A stretch of DNA of 64,000 bases, from positions 124,001-188,000 of the forward strand of contig NZ_CANLMZ010000001.1 in the NCBI RefSeq assembly GCF_947492645.1, given 5' to 3'. The position numbers and the translations under genes are program-made. Positions 33,724-43,867 of this stretch are shown in pieces (position 1 is the stretch's first letter; each line of letters begins with the position of its first letter). Below the pieces are notes generated by a model that was given only the letters and a program-made list of their open reading frames with translations, was not told the DNA's origin and searched no databases. Source of the stretch: an uncultured Pontibacter sp. Its GTDB lineage: Bacteria; Bacteroidota; Bacteroidia; Cytophagales; Hymenobacteraceae.

Positions 33724-36700
33724 TTACCTAACAATCATCACGTAACCCTTAAACATTTTATCTGTTCCGTCGCAAAGCTTGGCTCGTACAATATAGTAAT
33801 AAGTACCCTCACTTAATCCGTCGCCGTTCCAGTTATTTTTATAAGATTTGGCTTTAAATACCTCGTTGCCCCAGCGGTTAATGATGGTCAGATCATTGTC
33901 TGCATACTTGTCAAGGTTTTTAACTGCCCACGTGTCGTTGTTGCCGTCGTTATTCGGCGAGAAAACATTCGGGAACTCCAGTTCGCCGTTAGCTCTGTCT
34001 TTATCAGGCACAATACTGATAGGCTCGCTGGTGCAAGTGCCGTTGTCAACAGTTACCGAAATTGAGCCTGTGTTCTCGTTTGCAACAACAACTATTCTGT
34101 TTGTGCCCTGCCCCGAAACAATTGTCCAGCCTGTTGGTACTGTCCAGTTGTAGGATTTTGCTCCTGCTACAGTTTCAACTTCGTATACCAACCCATCGCA
34201 TGCTGTGCTCTTATCCAGAATAACAGTTGGCGGAACAAGCACCTGAATGGATACATCAATGCTAACACTCTGGCTTATACCACAACCGTTCTTTGCTGCT
34301 ACTGCAATAGTGCCTGGTTTCTTTCCGGCCACTACAGTTACTTCGGTTGTGCCCTGCCCTGATACAAGTGTCCATCCATCCGGAAGTGTCCATTCGTAAG
34401 ACGAAGCGCCTGCTGCTGCACTTACCGTGTAGGTTACGGTACGGCCCGAGCAAACATCTGTCAAGCCTTTTATCGCACCCGGTGCAGCCGGTACATTGCT
34501 AACTGGCTTAACCTGCAGTTCTGCTGCTGTGCTCGCCCCGCAGCTATTTTTTGCTGCTACTTTTACTGTTCCGGCTGTTGTAGTGGCTTGCACAGTTATA
34601 GTGTTGGTGCCTTGGCCTGCGGTAATTGCCCAACCTGCCGGTACCGTCCAGTTATAACTCAAGCCAGCCACGTTCGTCACGCTGTACGTTATTGTAGAGC
34701 CGTTACAAGGGTCAGCTGATCCAACAATAGCAGTTGGCTGCGCTGGCACCCTGTTTGGGTTTACAGTTAAAGTTTGTGCCGATCCGGTGCCGCATGGGTT
34801 GCCCGCTGCAACTGTCACCTCACCGTTTTCAGAACCTGCCGTTACAATAATCTCTGTTGTGCCCTGTCCCGAAACGATTGTCCAGCCTGTTGGTACTGCC
34901 CAAGTATAAGTTGTGGCACTTGTCACCGGCTCGATGCTATACTTTAAGCTTGTCTGCCCCTGGCAAAAACCAGTTGCAGGACCTTTTATACTTTGTGGTT
35001 TTGGCAGGTTTGTCTCTAATGGTGCCACCCAAAGGGTACTGGCGCTGCTGCTATTGCCGCAAGCATTAACTGCATATACTTTTATAATGCCGATGGTAGT
35101 GTTGCTGGCTTGCACCTGCACACTAGTGGTGCCCTGCCCCGAAACGATCGCCCAACCTGCCGGCACCTCCCAAGTATAAGATGTAGCACCTGCAACCGGC
35201 AAGATGCTGAACACAGAGGGTTGACCGGTACAAACAGCACCTGTACTGCTGATAGGTCCTGGTGCTTTTGGCTTAGTAGTAGATATAGTTACGTCTTTGC
35301 CGATAGTGGTGCTGCCGCACTCATTTTTTGCGGTAAGGCTAACAGTTCCGGCTGTTGAGTTTGCCTTTACTGTAATCTCTGTTGTGCCTTGCCCTGAGAT
35401 GATTGTCCAGCCCGCAGGCACAGACCACTCGTAAGAACTCACATTAACGCCTGCATCTACTTTAAAAGTAGCTGTGTTATTACTGCACACATCCGGCGCG
35501 CCCTGCACAATCGTCAATCCGGTTGGTCCTTCTTTAGTAGGTTTTACAGCCAATGCCTGGGCTTCGCTGTTTCCGCAGTTATTTGTTGCCACTACAGATA
35601 CATTACCGGCAGTTTCGCTGGCAATTACTCTTATAGATGTGCCATCCTGCGACACGATCTGCCAGCCTGCAGGCACCGCCCACGTATAGCTTAGGGCTGT
35701 TGCCACTTCCGTGATGCTAAAAGTATACTCTTTGCCAACGCATGGTATAGTAGAACCCTTTATCGGGCCTGGTTTAGCCGGAGGAGTATTTGTAACAATG
35801 GCGGTGAGCTGTGTTTCGCTGGTTACACCGCACACGTTTACTGCCTGCACCGAGATTGTAGCACCCACGCTACCAGCATTTACAGTTATACTTGTGGTGC
35901 CTTGGCCTGAAACGATAGTCCAGCCGTTATTTACAGTCCAGCGATAAGATGACGCTGTTGCAACTGGGTTGATGTAGTATACCAGGTTCTTCTGGTTTGT
36001 ACATACTGACTCAAAACCGAATATAGCTTCTGGTTTAGCAGGCGGCGACGGCACAACCTTAACATCCATACTTGCTTCTGATCCAATGCCACAGTCGTTG
36101 ATTGCCTTTACAGAAACCTTGCCTTCTGTGGCACTAGGTGTGATGGATATACTGGCAGTTCCCTGGCCTGAGTTAATAACCCATCCTGCCGGCACAGTCC
36201 AGGTGTAGTTGGTAACACCTACCATTGGTGTTACGCTGAACACAGCTCCAGGCATATCCTGGCATACTTCAGCGGGGCCGGTTAGCGTGGTGATAGGCCC
36301 TGGCACGTCTGTCTGAGGTGTCACATCTAACTCCCTGGCGATGCCTATGCCGCAAATATTGCTACCTGTTACGATGATCTTGCCTTTTTCGGTACCAACG
36401 GTTACGGTTATACTTGTGGTGCCTTGCCCGGAAAGTATGGTCCAGCCATTTGGAACTATCCAGGTATAGTCGGTAGCGCCTGTTACATCGTCAATGGAGT
36501 AGGTTCCTGTGCTGTTGGCGCAGCCATAATGCTTACCACTAATCGGGCCGGGCATGGCCGGGGCACCTTGTGTTGGCTGCACAGGCTTGATGCTTGCGCC
36601 ACTTGGCCCGCATTCATTTACTGCTCTTACTGTAATCTCGCCGCCGCTTGTGCTGGCATTAACAGTTATACTTGCCGTACCCTGGCCAGCGATGATCGCC

Positions 36701-38646
36701 CATCCATCAGGCACAGTCCAGGTATAGCTTTTGGCACCAACTACTGGCGCCACAGTATAAACCAGTCCTTTTTCGTTGGCGCAGGAATTCAGGGTTCCTG
36801 CAATTTCCCCTGGGGTATCTGTAGGAGAGAGTACCGGCGTAACCGTCATGGTTTGCGCTTCGCCTTCGCCGCAGGCATTGGTGGCTTTTACGGTAACGCT
36901 ACCGTACATTTTACCAACCACAACTGTAATAGTGTTTGTATTTTGGCCAGAAATAATCTGCCAGTCGGCAGGCACAGACCAGATATAGCCTGTTGCACCC
37001 GGTGTTGCATCTATCTCGAATGTGGTATTGCTGCCAACGCAACTGTTACTGTTACCTCGTATAGCTACATTTATCGTCGGCACTTCCGTGGCAACATCAA
37101 CCATAAAGGTTTGTGCCTCGCTTGATCCGCAGGTATTTGATGCTGTTACTGTTACAGGGCCACTTGTAGCTCCTGCTGTAGCTGTTATCTCTGTGGTACC
37201 TTGCCCGGAGGTCATAACCCATCCGTCTGGCAACGACCAGGTATAGCTAAGGGCATTCTCAACAGGCGCTATCTTATATACCAATCCCTCTGTACCAACG
37301 CAAACCTCATTTATGCCGCTTATAAGTCCCGGTTTTACAGGAGGATCTGGCAACGGTGTTACCTCCAAAACCTGAGCCGGGCCTTCGCCGCATATATTGC
37401 TCGCTTTTACAGTTATCTGTCCTGGCTGGGTCCCTGGCCTAACACTTATACTTGTTGGCCCTATTTGGGTAAACTGCCATCCGGCCGGTACGCTCCAGAT
37501 AAACTTAGAGGCGCCCGCTACCGGTGCAATACTATAAGTATAGCTTGCGTTACGGCATACTTCTGTTGGCCCTGAAATGCTGCCTGTTTCAGGAAGAAGC
37601 ACACAGTAGTTAAGTATCGTGGAGTTGTTGATGAGGTCTTCGTCAATGTTATCGCCTTCTACAACGGCACGCACAAAGCCAAAGCCTGATTTGTTAAGTT
37701 TTACGCTTAGTGTAAGTGTAACGCTCTCTTTGTAAGCGATGTTTCTGATGCGCCACTCACCCGTTGCAGGGTCAAATGTTGTTCCGCTTCTGCTGCTGCT
37801 GTGGTTAAGCAACTCGCCAACAAAGGCAATGGTCCGCACATAGGCATCGCCTTCATCTGACGGGCCATTGTTGGTTACTTTAAAGTAAAATGTTACTTCT
37901 TCGTTGTTTTCGTACGATTCCGTTCCTGTCGCACTCGCGCTCATGCTAATCTCGATCATCAGATCGGAAGGCGTATTAAGAATTGCCTGATTCAGGTGCA
38001 ACTCATTTTCCAGAGATATTAAGCGCCCCTGCAGTCTTGCGCCGTCATTTACGGTAATAGTACCCCTAGAAATAAAGGTACCCTCAATTATGGCATTTTT
38101 ACCAACAGTTATATTCCCGTTTACCACCCACAATATATTACTTGTGGCAGCCTTGTTGCTGTAGTCGATTACAGTATTGCTAGGTATGTTAAGATCTCCG
38201 TTGATTTGGTAAATGTAGGTTGGCTTTGATTTTCCGGCATCGCTCAGAGAGATGTTTCCAGAAAATGTGGCATCGCCATTTACTTTGTAAACGCCGGGAG
38301 CAAAATTTATACTTCCATAATTGTTGTTTGGTGCAAGTAGCTCAAAGGGAAGAATAAAGGCATTGTCATAGGCTAACCTGGCATCTAGCAGGGCATTTTT
38401 AGCAGCACTATTGTTGATATCGGGGGTGCGTACCGAGATACCCGGCGGAAATCCGATTATCGATCCGTTTGCAACTCCAAGGTTTGCGTTTACAACTGTG
38501 TTGCCAGTACTAGTAACCTTTTTACTAGCCAGGGCATTGTAGTTATAAGCCGTCCCGAAAGAGGGAATTTGCTGTGCGGAAGCAAGAAAAGACGGAGCAC
38601 AAAGGCATACTACAAAGAGTATAACTTTTCCTAATAAGCTTCTCAT
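33724..38646 (-). CDS. Giant surface adhesin: DUF3494 ice-binding-type domain, 14 PKD-like repeats, T9SS type B sorting domain
   Basis: This 1640-residue protein has a signal peptide (about 1-24), a DUF3494 ice-binding-type beta-solenoid domain (about 28-225; VNANLGVANGSIIGFPPG, SGNISLSDAGKSKPTYIYQI), a DUF11-like domain (about 230-345), then 14 repeats of about 85 residues, most with SYTWxVPxGWxIxSGQGTT and a conserved CG pair, and a CHU_C/gliding-type C-terminal domain (about 1555-1640, FPNVFSPNNDGNNDTW), the T9SS type B signal. It should be secreted and held on the cell surface with the PorP/SprF-like partner. DUF3494 domains bind ice in several organisms; here it may equally bind another crystal or glycan surface. 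The repeated DNA may recombine. Confidence 0.92.
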   Translation of the reverse strand: MRSLLGKVILFVVCLCAPSFLASAQQIPSFGTAYNYNALASKKVTSTGNTVVNANLGVANGSIIGFPPGISVRTPDINNSAAKNALLDARLAYDNAFILPFELLAPNNNYGSINFAPGVYKVNGDATFSGNISLSDAGKSKPTYIYQINGDLNIPSNTVIDYSNKAATSNILWVVNGNITVGKNAIIEGTFISRGTITVNDGARLQGRLISLENELHLNQAILNTPSDLMIEISMSASATGTESYENNEEVTFYFKVTNNGPSDEGDAYVRTIAFVGELLNHSSSRSGTTFDPATGEWRIRNIAYKESVTLTLSVKLNKSGFGFVRAVVEGDNIDEDLINNSTILNYCVLLPETGSISGPTEVCRNASYTYSIAPVAGASKFIWSVPAGWQFTQIGPTSISVRPGTQPGQITVKASNICGEGPAQVLEVTPLPDPPVKPGLISGINEVCVGTEGLVYKIAPVENALSYTWSLPDGWVMTSGQGTTEITATAGATSGPVTVTASNTCGSSEAQTFMVDVATEVPTINVAIRGNSNSCVGSNTTFEIDATPGATGYIWSVPADWQIISGQNTNTITVVVGKMYGSVTVKATNACGEGEAQTMTVTPVLSPTDTPGEIAGTLNSCANEKGLVYTVAPVVGAKSYTWTVPDGWAIIAGQGTASITVNASTSGGEITVRAVNECGPSGASIKPVQPTQGAPAMPGPISGKHYGCANSTGTYSIDDVTGATDYTWIVPNGWTILSGQGTTSITVTVGTEKGKIIVTGSNICGIGIARELDVTPQTDVPGPITTLTGPAEVCQDMPGAVFSVTPMVGVTNYTWTVPAGWVINSGQGTASISITPSATEGKVSVKAINDCGIGSEASMDVKVVPSPPAKPEAIFGFESVCTNQKNLVYYINPVATASSYRWTVNNGWTIVSGQGTTSITVNAGSVGATISVQAVNVCGVTSETQLTAIVTNTPPAKPGPIKGSTIPCVGKEYTFSITEVATALSYTWAVPAGWQIVSQDGTSIRVIASETAGNVSVVATNNCGNSEAQALAVKPTKEGPTGLTIVQGAPDVCSNNTATFKVDAGVNVSSYEWSVPAGWTIISGQGTTEITVKANSTAGTVSLTAKNECGSTTIGKDVTISTTKPKAPGPISSTGAVCTGQPSVFSILPVAGATSYTWEVPAGWAIVSGQGTTSVQVQASNTTIGIIKVYAVNACGNSSSASTLWVAPLETNLPKPQSIKGPATGFCQGQTSLKYSIEPVTSATTYTWAVPTGWTIVSGQGTTEIIVTAGSENGEVTVAAGNPCGTGSAQTLTVNPNRVPAQPTAIVGSADPCNGSTITYSVTNVAGLSYNWTVPAGWAITAGQGTNTITVQATTTAGTVKVAAKNSCGASTAAELQVKPVSNVPAAPGAIKGLTDVCSGRTVTYTVSAAAGASSYEWTLPDGWTLVSGQGTTEVTVVAGKKPGTIAVAAKNGCGISQSVSIDVSIQVLVPPTVILDKSTACDGLVYEVETVAGAKSYNWTVPTGWTIVSGQGTNRIVVVANENTGSISVTVDNGTCTSEPISIVPDKDRANGELEFPNVFSPNNDGNNDTWAVKNLDKYADNDLTIINRWGNEVFKAKSYKNNWNGDGLSEGTYYYIVRAKLCDGTDKMFKGYVMIVR

Positions 38647-39226
38647 TAAGTTGTTTGTAAAAGTGTGCTATATAGACTTTATTTTTATAAATCTGGTACA
38701 ACTAATATAGTATTGCCGCCTGCACTTAATTGGTTCTTTAAATCCTCTGCAAGTCAATTACTCCGTTTATTTGGTGCAATTAGCCAAAACAAAAAACCAT
38801 AAAAACAATTAGTATAATGCTAAATCACTAGTTGTGACTGTTCGGTCTCCTAAATTTTATTTTTTTTTGATACAATCCAAATAATATCTGAAAAATAAAA
38901 TTTATCTTCTTAAAATTTCCATAATTAAGTTTATAGAAAACTTAATATTTAGCTAATACAATTTTAAAAAGTAAAGCAGAGACACTAAAGCACCAATAAA
39001 AAATTGAATTATTCTAATACCGCAATTCCTATTAGCGCACAAAGGTAATACTCTGTCAAAGAGTTACAAACAATTTCAAAAAATAACTAAAGAGGAAAAA
39101 GATCCCAAAAGTTCAATTTAATTGCACTATCAGCGCGAAGTAAATTAAACCGGAAAGATATGTTTGCTATACTAAGCTGAACAGCGGCATAGCGACAGGA
39201 AATTAAACAATTAAATTATATTTATA
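38647..39226. other. AT-rich 580-bp gap and long leader of the giant adhesin gene
   Basis: Very AT-rich DNA between the two adhesin modules, with no plausible reading frame. A consensus promoter on the minus strand at 39040-39070 implies an untranslated leader of about 390 nt. Long T-run at about 38863-38873. No copy of the TATACTT motif was seen here. Confidence 0.6.
39040..39070 (-). promoter_or_regulatory. Consensus Bacteroidota promoter for the giant adhesin operon
   Basis: Read on the minus strand: TTTG (39067-39070), 19 nt, TACCTTTG (39040-39047). This matches the -33 TTTG and -7 TAnnTTTG consensus with the preferred spacing and is the best promoter in the window. Transcription would start near 39033, about 390 nt before the ATG. 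Confidence 0.7.
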
Positions 39227-40189
39227 TTACCATATCCATTGCGGACAAATAATTCGCCTGTTGTTAAATAACTTAAAGCCAACTACTACCTCATGTGTGC
39301 CTGCACTTACCTGGTTCAGGTTAGAAGACGTAACATCATATGAATAAGAAACATCCAGCAACGGACTTATGTAAACCCCTACCATAGCCACTAATGCATC
39401 TTCGTGGCGGTAAGAAGCACCTGCCCAAAACTGCCTGTTATACAGCACACGCACATTCGCATCCACAGATACTGGGCTGGGACTAGCCATTTTAACCATC
39501 ACCGAAGGCACTACATCCAGCCTGTCGGTAGGCGAAAAGCGATAGGCTCCTGTAATAAAATAGTGCCGCTGCAGGTCTAATGTCGGGTTACGGCTGCCTT
39601 CCGGCTGAAAACTTCCCACGTCTTCAAGTAGCTGCGCTCCTGCCACCCCCAAAGAAAAAGACTCCGAGTATATCCAAAGCCCTAAGCTAAGGTCGATAAC
39701 ATTGTTGTTAAAGCTGCCACCTCCAATCAACGGGTCGTTGGGGTTTGTAAACTCCAGCTCGCTTGCGTTTATGCTATTTCTGATAAGTCCGACTGCAGCC
39801 CCTGCCGAAGCGTTTATACTTCTGGTTAAAGGTAAATGATAGGCATAGGAGCCTGAGATACCGGTGCGGCGCAACGGCCCCGTTTTATCAGTATGGAAAG
39901 CGACTCCGACTCCATGGTGTGCCAGCGCCCTGGTATACTTTGTGCTGGCTGCCCCCTTGTTTAAAGGCGTATGGGCTGTAACGTAAGATGTAACCGGGGC
40001 ACCATCCAGGCCAACCCATTGCCGCCTGTGGCTTATCCGGATATCGGCATAATCTTCTATGCCTGTAATAGCTGGGTTAAGCAAGTAATTGTTAACCATA
40101 TACTGGCTGTATTGCGGGCGCTGCTGCGCTTTTGCCTCTATTGCCAAAGCGAAAAGTATAACTAGCAGGAAAAGCAGGCTTTTGTTCAT
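39227..40189 (-). CDS. PorP/SprF family T9SS outer-membrane protein (second copy)
   Basis: This 320-residue barrel protein has a signal peptide (cleavage near AKA-QQ) and the same family landmarks as the copy at 32.8 kb: QYSQYMVNNYLLNPAITGIED, RRQWVGLDGAPVTSYVTAHTP, and a last strand ending VVVGFKLF. It lies three bases after the 1224-residue adhesin, which is its probable dedicated client. The two copies are clearly divergent, in line with each serving its own adhesin. Located in the outer membrane. Confidence 0.93.
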   Translation of the reverse strand: MNKSLLFLLVILFALAIEAKAQQRPQYSQYMVNNYLLNPAITGIEDYADIRISHRRQWVGLDGAPVTSYVTAHTPLNKGAASTKYTRALAHHGVGVAFHTDKTGPLRRTGISGSYAYHLPLTRSINASAGAAVGLIRNSINASELEFTNPNDPLIGGGSFNNNVIDLSLGLWIYSESFSLGVAGAQLLEDVGSFQPEGSRNPTLDLQRHYFITGAYRFSPTDRLDVVPSVMVKMASPSPVSVDANVRVLYNRQFWAGASYRHEDALVAMVGVYISPLLDVSYSYDVTSSNLNQVSAGTHEVVVGFKLFNNRRIICPQWIW

Positions 40190-40192
40190 CAG

Positions 40193-43100
40193 TTAGCGGA
40201 TAATAGTTACGTGCCCCGAAATCGGCTTTTCAGACCTGTTCAGGTAAATCATGTAGTAATAGGTAGCCACAGGCAGATCTTCGCCATTATGGGTGCCATC
40301 CCAAGGCGTGCCGTAGCCGTTAGAGGTAAAAATGATATTACCCCACCGGTTAAACACTTCCACTCTCACATCCGGGTAATTCTCAATGTTGCCGATCTCC
40401 CAGATCTCGTTTACGCCATCTCGGTTTGGTGTAAAGGCATTCGGAATGATAAGGGCTGGTATCACCTCTACCGTCACTTCGTCTATGTCCACGCAGCCTT
40501 CTGCAGTTGTAACTGTAACAGTATAGGTTGTTGTCTCTGTAGGGCTGGCCACCGGGTTAGCCACATTCGGATCACTTAGCCCTTCAGCAGGTTCCCATAG
40601 ATAAGTTTCCCCTCCCGATGCCCGTAACTCTGTTGTTCTACCCTGTATAATGGTTACATCTTCGCCGGCATCAGCTTCTGGTGTTACAACAGTTACCGTA
40701 GCCGTCGTACGGCTGCTGCTGGCACACCCGCTCGCACTTACAGCCTGCACAAAGTACACAGCCGATTGTGTTAGAGTCGGGGTTTGGAAAGTAGTGCCGA
40801 TAAAAATGGGAGAGCCGCCTGTAGCCACATCGTACCACTCATAAGTTTCGCCGTTCGGGTTAGAGATCGCTAGCGTGGCAGATCCTCCGACGCAGGCCGT
40901 TGCGTTTCTAACCTCTAGCGCAGGTGCAGCCGGAACGGGTATAATAGTGATCTCCACAACTGCAGAAGTATCGGTACAGCCCGCAGAGCTGGCCAGCCTC
41001 CTGAACCATGTGCTTTGATTTAGGGCAGCAGGTGTGTAGTTTTGACTTGTATTGTCGCCAGCTGCGTTCACAAAGCCTGCTGTGGCACTTATAGTACTGC
41101 TCTGCCACAGGTAAGTATATGCACCAGTACCACCGGATGGCGCGCTGCCTGTTAACTGCTGCGGCTGCGAACCTGCACACACCGTCTGGTTGGCAGATAT
41201 GGTGTTTCCAGTAACGCCTGGGTTTACGGTTATCTGTACAGCCTGACTAACATAGCTTGCACAAGCGGCTGAGGAAACAGTCCTTCTGAACCAGGTGGTG
41301 CGCGTTATAATACCTGGCGTATAGCTTTGACTAGTGTTGTTTCCTGCTGCCGGTGTAAAGCCTGTAGCACCATTGGTCGTGCTGCTTTCCCAGAGATAAG
41401 TATAAGTGCCTGAACCCCCGGTTGGCGCAGAACCTGTAAGTGGTGCGGGTGTTGTTCCGCGGCATACTTCCTGGTCTGCAGAAATAGTGTTATCTCCAAG
41501 CTCAGGATAAACTGTTATTTTGATTGCTTCTGAGATAGCCGTACAACCGCCCGATGTGACAGTACGCCTGAACCAGGTATCCTCAGCCAGGTTGGCCGGC
41601 TGGTAATTTTCTCCGTTGTTGGCCCCAGGAGCAGGAGCAAAGCCTGATGTGGCACTTTCTGTACTTACCTCCCATAAGAAAGTATAAGGCGCACCTCCAC
41701 CGCCTGTCGGCCTTGATCCCGTTAATAAAGCCGGTGTTTCGTTGGCGCATATCTCCTGTGCCTCGCCTATAGTATTTGATGTGGCAGGCACCGGATCAAC
41801 AGCTACAATCTCTACTACATTACTCGTATCGGCAGAGCAGCTGCCTGAAACCACAAGCCTTCTGAACCAGGTGGTGGTGGTAACAGGAGCAGTAGGTGTA
41901 TAATTTAGTGTATTGTTTACGCCAGGCGCATCAGTAAAGCCGGTGTTGGCATTGGTTGTGCTTATTTGCCATGTAAAGCTATAAGGGGTGCTGGTATCGC
42001 CGCCGGTAGGCGTGCTACCCGTTAAGGCGGCAGGCACCTCTCCCTTACACGTGTTGCGCACCGGGTCTCCCTCCACAAGGTTATTTGTAACCGCAGGTAC
42101 TACCCTGATTGCCACCGGCGTGCGTGGCCCAATGCATACCACAGAGTTAGCTGTATCCAGGGCTGCTACATAAAATGTAATGTCGGCTGTAAGGGTAGGC
42201 GTAGAGAATGTCGCGCCTGTAAAAATGGGGAGAGCGTTGGGATCATCCGAATCAAACCAAACATAATTAGGGCCAGGACTGGTAGGCGTAAGCGTAACAA
42301 TATCTCCGGCACAGGCTACACCAGGGGCCTGTATAGATGGCCTGGCTGGCTGCTGAAGTATAATTACCTCCTGCACGGGCGCACCTTGCCCCCCCATGCT
42401 GCTGTAGATATCGTCGGAGCTGCCGCACTCGTTTACAGCCTCTACGGCCACAGTATACTTCCCGGGGGTGGTAAAGTCATACTCAAAATCGAATGTATCG
42501 GAGTTAAATGTGCGGGTAACGCTTGTAGGGCCGGTAATAGTAATAGTAACTGTTACTTGCTCGCCCAGGTTTTTATCTATAAACAAGCCTGTGCCTGAAA
42601 AACCTCCTGCCCCGCTGCTGCTGTAATCTATTGTAGTAGGCCCACACGAGGTAATGCTTTCCGGCAACTGCACCTGCGGCCAACCCACCACCACCGACTG
42701 TGAAGTAGTGTCGCTGCCACAGCTGTTCTCAACTATCAGCTCTATGTTATAAACACCAGAAACTGTAAACTTAAATACCGGATCTTTGGATGTGAGCGTG
42801 CCTGACTCGAGTTCATACCCCTGGTCAGGCTGGATGGACCATTTATAGGAGAGGTTCCCGCCTGAAGAGCTGTCGGCTGGCGTAACTAAAACAGGCACGC
42901 AAGGCGGTATCTGGTCTTCCTCTACTCTTTGCTTTTGGTCTATGGTAAAGTTGGCCGTTGGCTTTTTGCTTACATTAAACTCCCTTTCGTAGATAACCTC
43001 GCACCCGTTTCCGGCAACGGCCCTGATGGTGATCGGGTAAACGCCAATCGTGTCGTAGGCAGTAGGGTTGGAGATCGGGAAATTACCCGGAGTATACTGC

Positions 43101-43867
43101 TCTTCATCGCCATTGCCCCAGTTTACAAAGTATGTTCTGATATCGCCTAAGTATGGCGCGACTGTCTCGTTGTTGATTACTGCAAAAACTTCAATGTCTT
43201 CATCTGCAATGGTATCAGGCAAGCAAATCTGGAAGTCGTTTTCTTCTGAGAAGTCAACTTCCGGCTCGTTTCTTACCGTAATGACCTGCCGAACTGTGTC
43301 TGACTCGCAACCTGTTTGGTTGGTGGCTATAACTCTTGCGGTAAAATTTGTTGTACCCACTCCCTTAGACACGTAAGTATGGCCCACTTCAGGCCCACGC
43401 GCTGTAGCACCATCCCCGAAAATCCAGGTATAAACTACAGCAGGCTGCGGGGCGTTGACGGAGAATGTAAGCGGTGTGCCGGAGCATTGCTGCCCCGTAG
43501 GACTTACCAAAAAGTTAGGGGGAGCAGGAAGCACGTTTATAGCTATCTCTGTAACTGATGAAGTATTTTCCTGGCAATCGGTACCCGAAACCCGCACCTG
43601 GTACCTGCCGGCCTCACTCACAGTTATATCATTGTCTGTCTGTCCATTCAGCACAGTACCATCGCGCAGCCACACATAAGTTAAGCCTGTTCTGGTGTTG
43701 GCTCTAAGTATCGTTGTTTCTCCCTGGCATAAAACTGTTCTGCCTTCTACTGTAATGGTGGCATTACAAAAGGGAGCTCCTCCCTGGGCTTTAACGGTTA
43801 CACTTGTAAGCATAACCAGGCTCAGTATCAGAAATGCGGTGTACAGATGCTTCAGCAGAAGATGCAT
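40193..43867 (-). CDS. Large PKD/Ig-like adhesin with T9SS type B (CHU_C) sorting domain
   Basis: This 1224-residue protein has a signal peptide (about 1-27), Ig-like and PKD domains (for example PAVVYTWIFGDGATARGPEVGHTY near 150), an Ig-like region around 530-600, then four repeats of about 90 residues (NTISANQTVCAGSQPQQLTG, with TYLWQSST and TWFRR in each), another Ig-like unit, and the C-terminal gliding-type domain (about 1135-1224, IPNAFTPNRDGVNEIW, VEVFNRWGNIIF). It is a SprB-like surface protein, exported by T9SS with the adjacent PorP/SprF protein. Function in adhesion or gliding is inferred from this pairing. Confidence 0.9.
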   Translation of the reverse strand: MHLLLKHLYTAFLILSLVMLTSVTVKAQGGAPFCNATITVEGRTVLCQGETTILRANTRTGLTYVWLRDGTVLNGQTDNDITVSEAGRYQVRVSGTDCQENTSSVTEIAINVLPAPPNFLVSPTGQQCSGTPLTFSVNAPQPAVVYTWIFGDGATARGPEVGHTYVSKGVGTTNFTARVIATNQTGCESDTVRQVITVRNEPEVDFSEENDFQICLPDTIADEDIEVFAVINNETVAPYLGDIRTYFVNWGNGDEEQYTPGNFPISNPTAYDTIGVYPITIRAVAGNGCEVIYEREFNVSKKPTANFTIDQKQRVEEDQIPPCVPVLVTPADSSSGGNLSYKWSIQPDQGYELESGTLTSKDPVFKFTVSGVYNIELIVENSCGSDTTSQSVVVGWPQVQLPESITSCGPTTIDYSSSGAGGFSGTGLFIDKNLGEQVTVTITITGPTSVTRTFNSDTFDFEYDFTTPGKYTVAVEAVNECGSSDDIYSSMGGQGAPVQEVIILQQPARPSIQAPGVACAGDIVTLTPTSPGPNYVWFDSDDPNALPIFTGATFSTPTLTADITFYVAALDTANSVVCIGPRTPVAIRVVPAVTNNLVEGDPVRNTCKGEVPAALTGSTPTGGDTSTPYSFTWQISTTNANTGFTDAPGVNNTLNYTPTAPVTTTTWFRRLVVSGSCSADTSNVVEIVAVDPVPATSNTIGEAQEICANETPALLTGSRPTGGGGAPYTFLWEVSTESATSGFAPAPGANNGENYQPANLAEDTWFRRTVTSGGCTAISEAIKITVYPELGDNTISADQEVCRGTTPAPLTGSAPTGGSGTYTYLWESSTTNGATGFTPAAGNNTSQSYTPGIITRTTWFRRTVSSAACASYVSQAVQITVNPGVTGNTISANQTVCAGSQPQQLTGSAPSGGTGAYTYLWQSSTISATAGFVNAAGDNTSQNYTPAALNQSTWFRRLASSAGCTDTSAVVEITIIPVPAAPALEVRNATACVGGSATLAISNPNGETYEWYDVATGGSPIFIGTTFQTPTLTQSAVYFVQAVSASGCASSSRTTATVTVVTPEADAGEDVTIIQGRTTELRASGGETYLWEPAEGLSDPNVANPVASPTETTTYTVTVTTAEGCVDIDEVTVEVIPALIIPNAFTPNRDGVNEIWEIGNIENYPDVRVEVFNRWGNIIFTSNGYGTPWDGTHNGEDLPVATYYYMIYLNRSEKPISGHVTIIR

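Noticed and set aside
36424..37125. A 233-codon frame on the plus strand inside the giant adhesin gene
   Set aside because: It is the antisense shadow of the repeat region; composition follows the repeats and there is no family resemblance.
34000..37600. Regularly spaced repeats suggesting a CRISPR array
   Set aside because: The repeat period is about 255 bp and the repeats are coding units of PKD-like domains; no short repeat-spacer pattern exists in the window.
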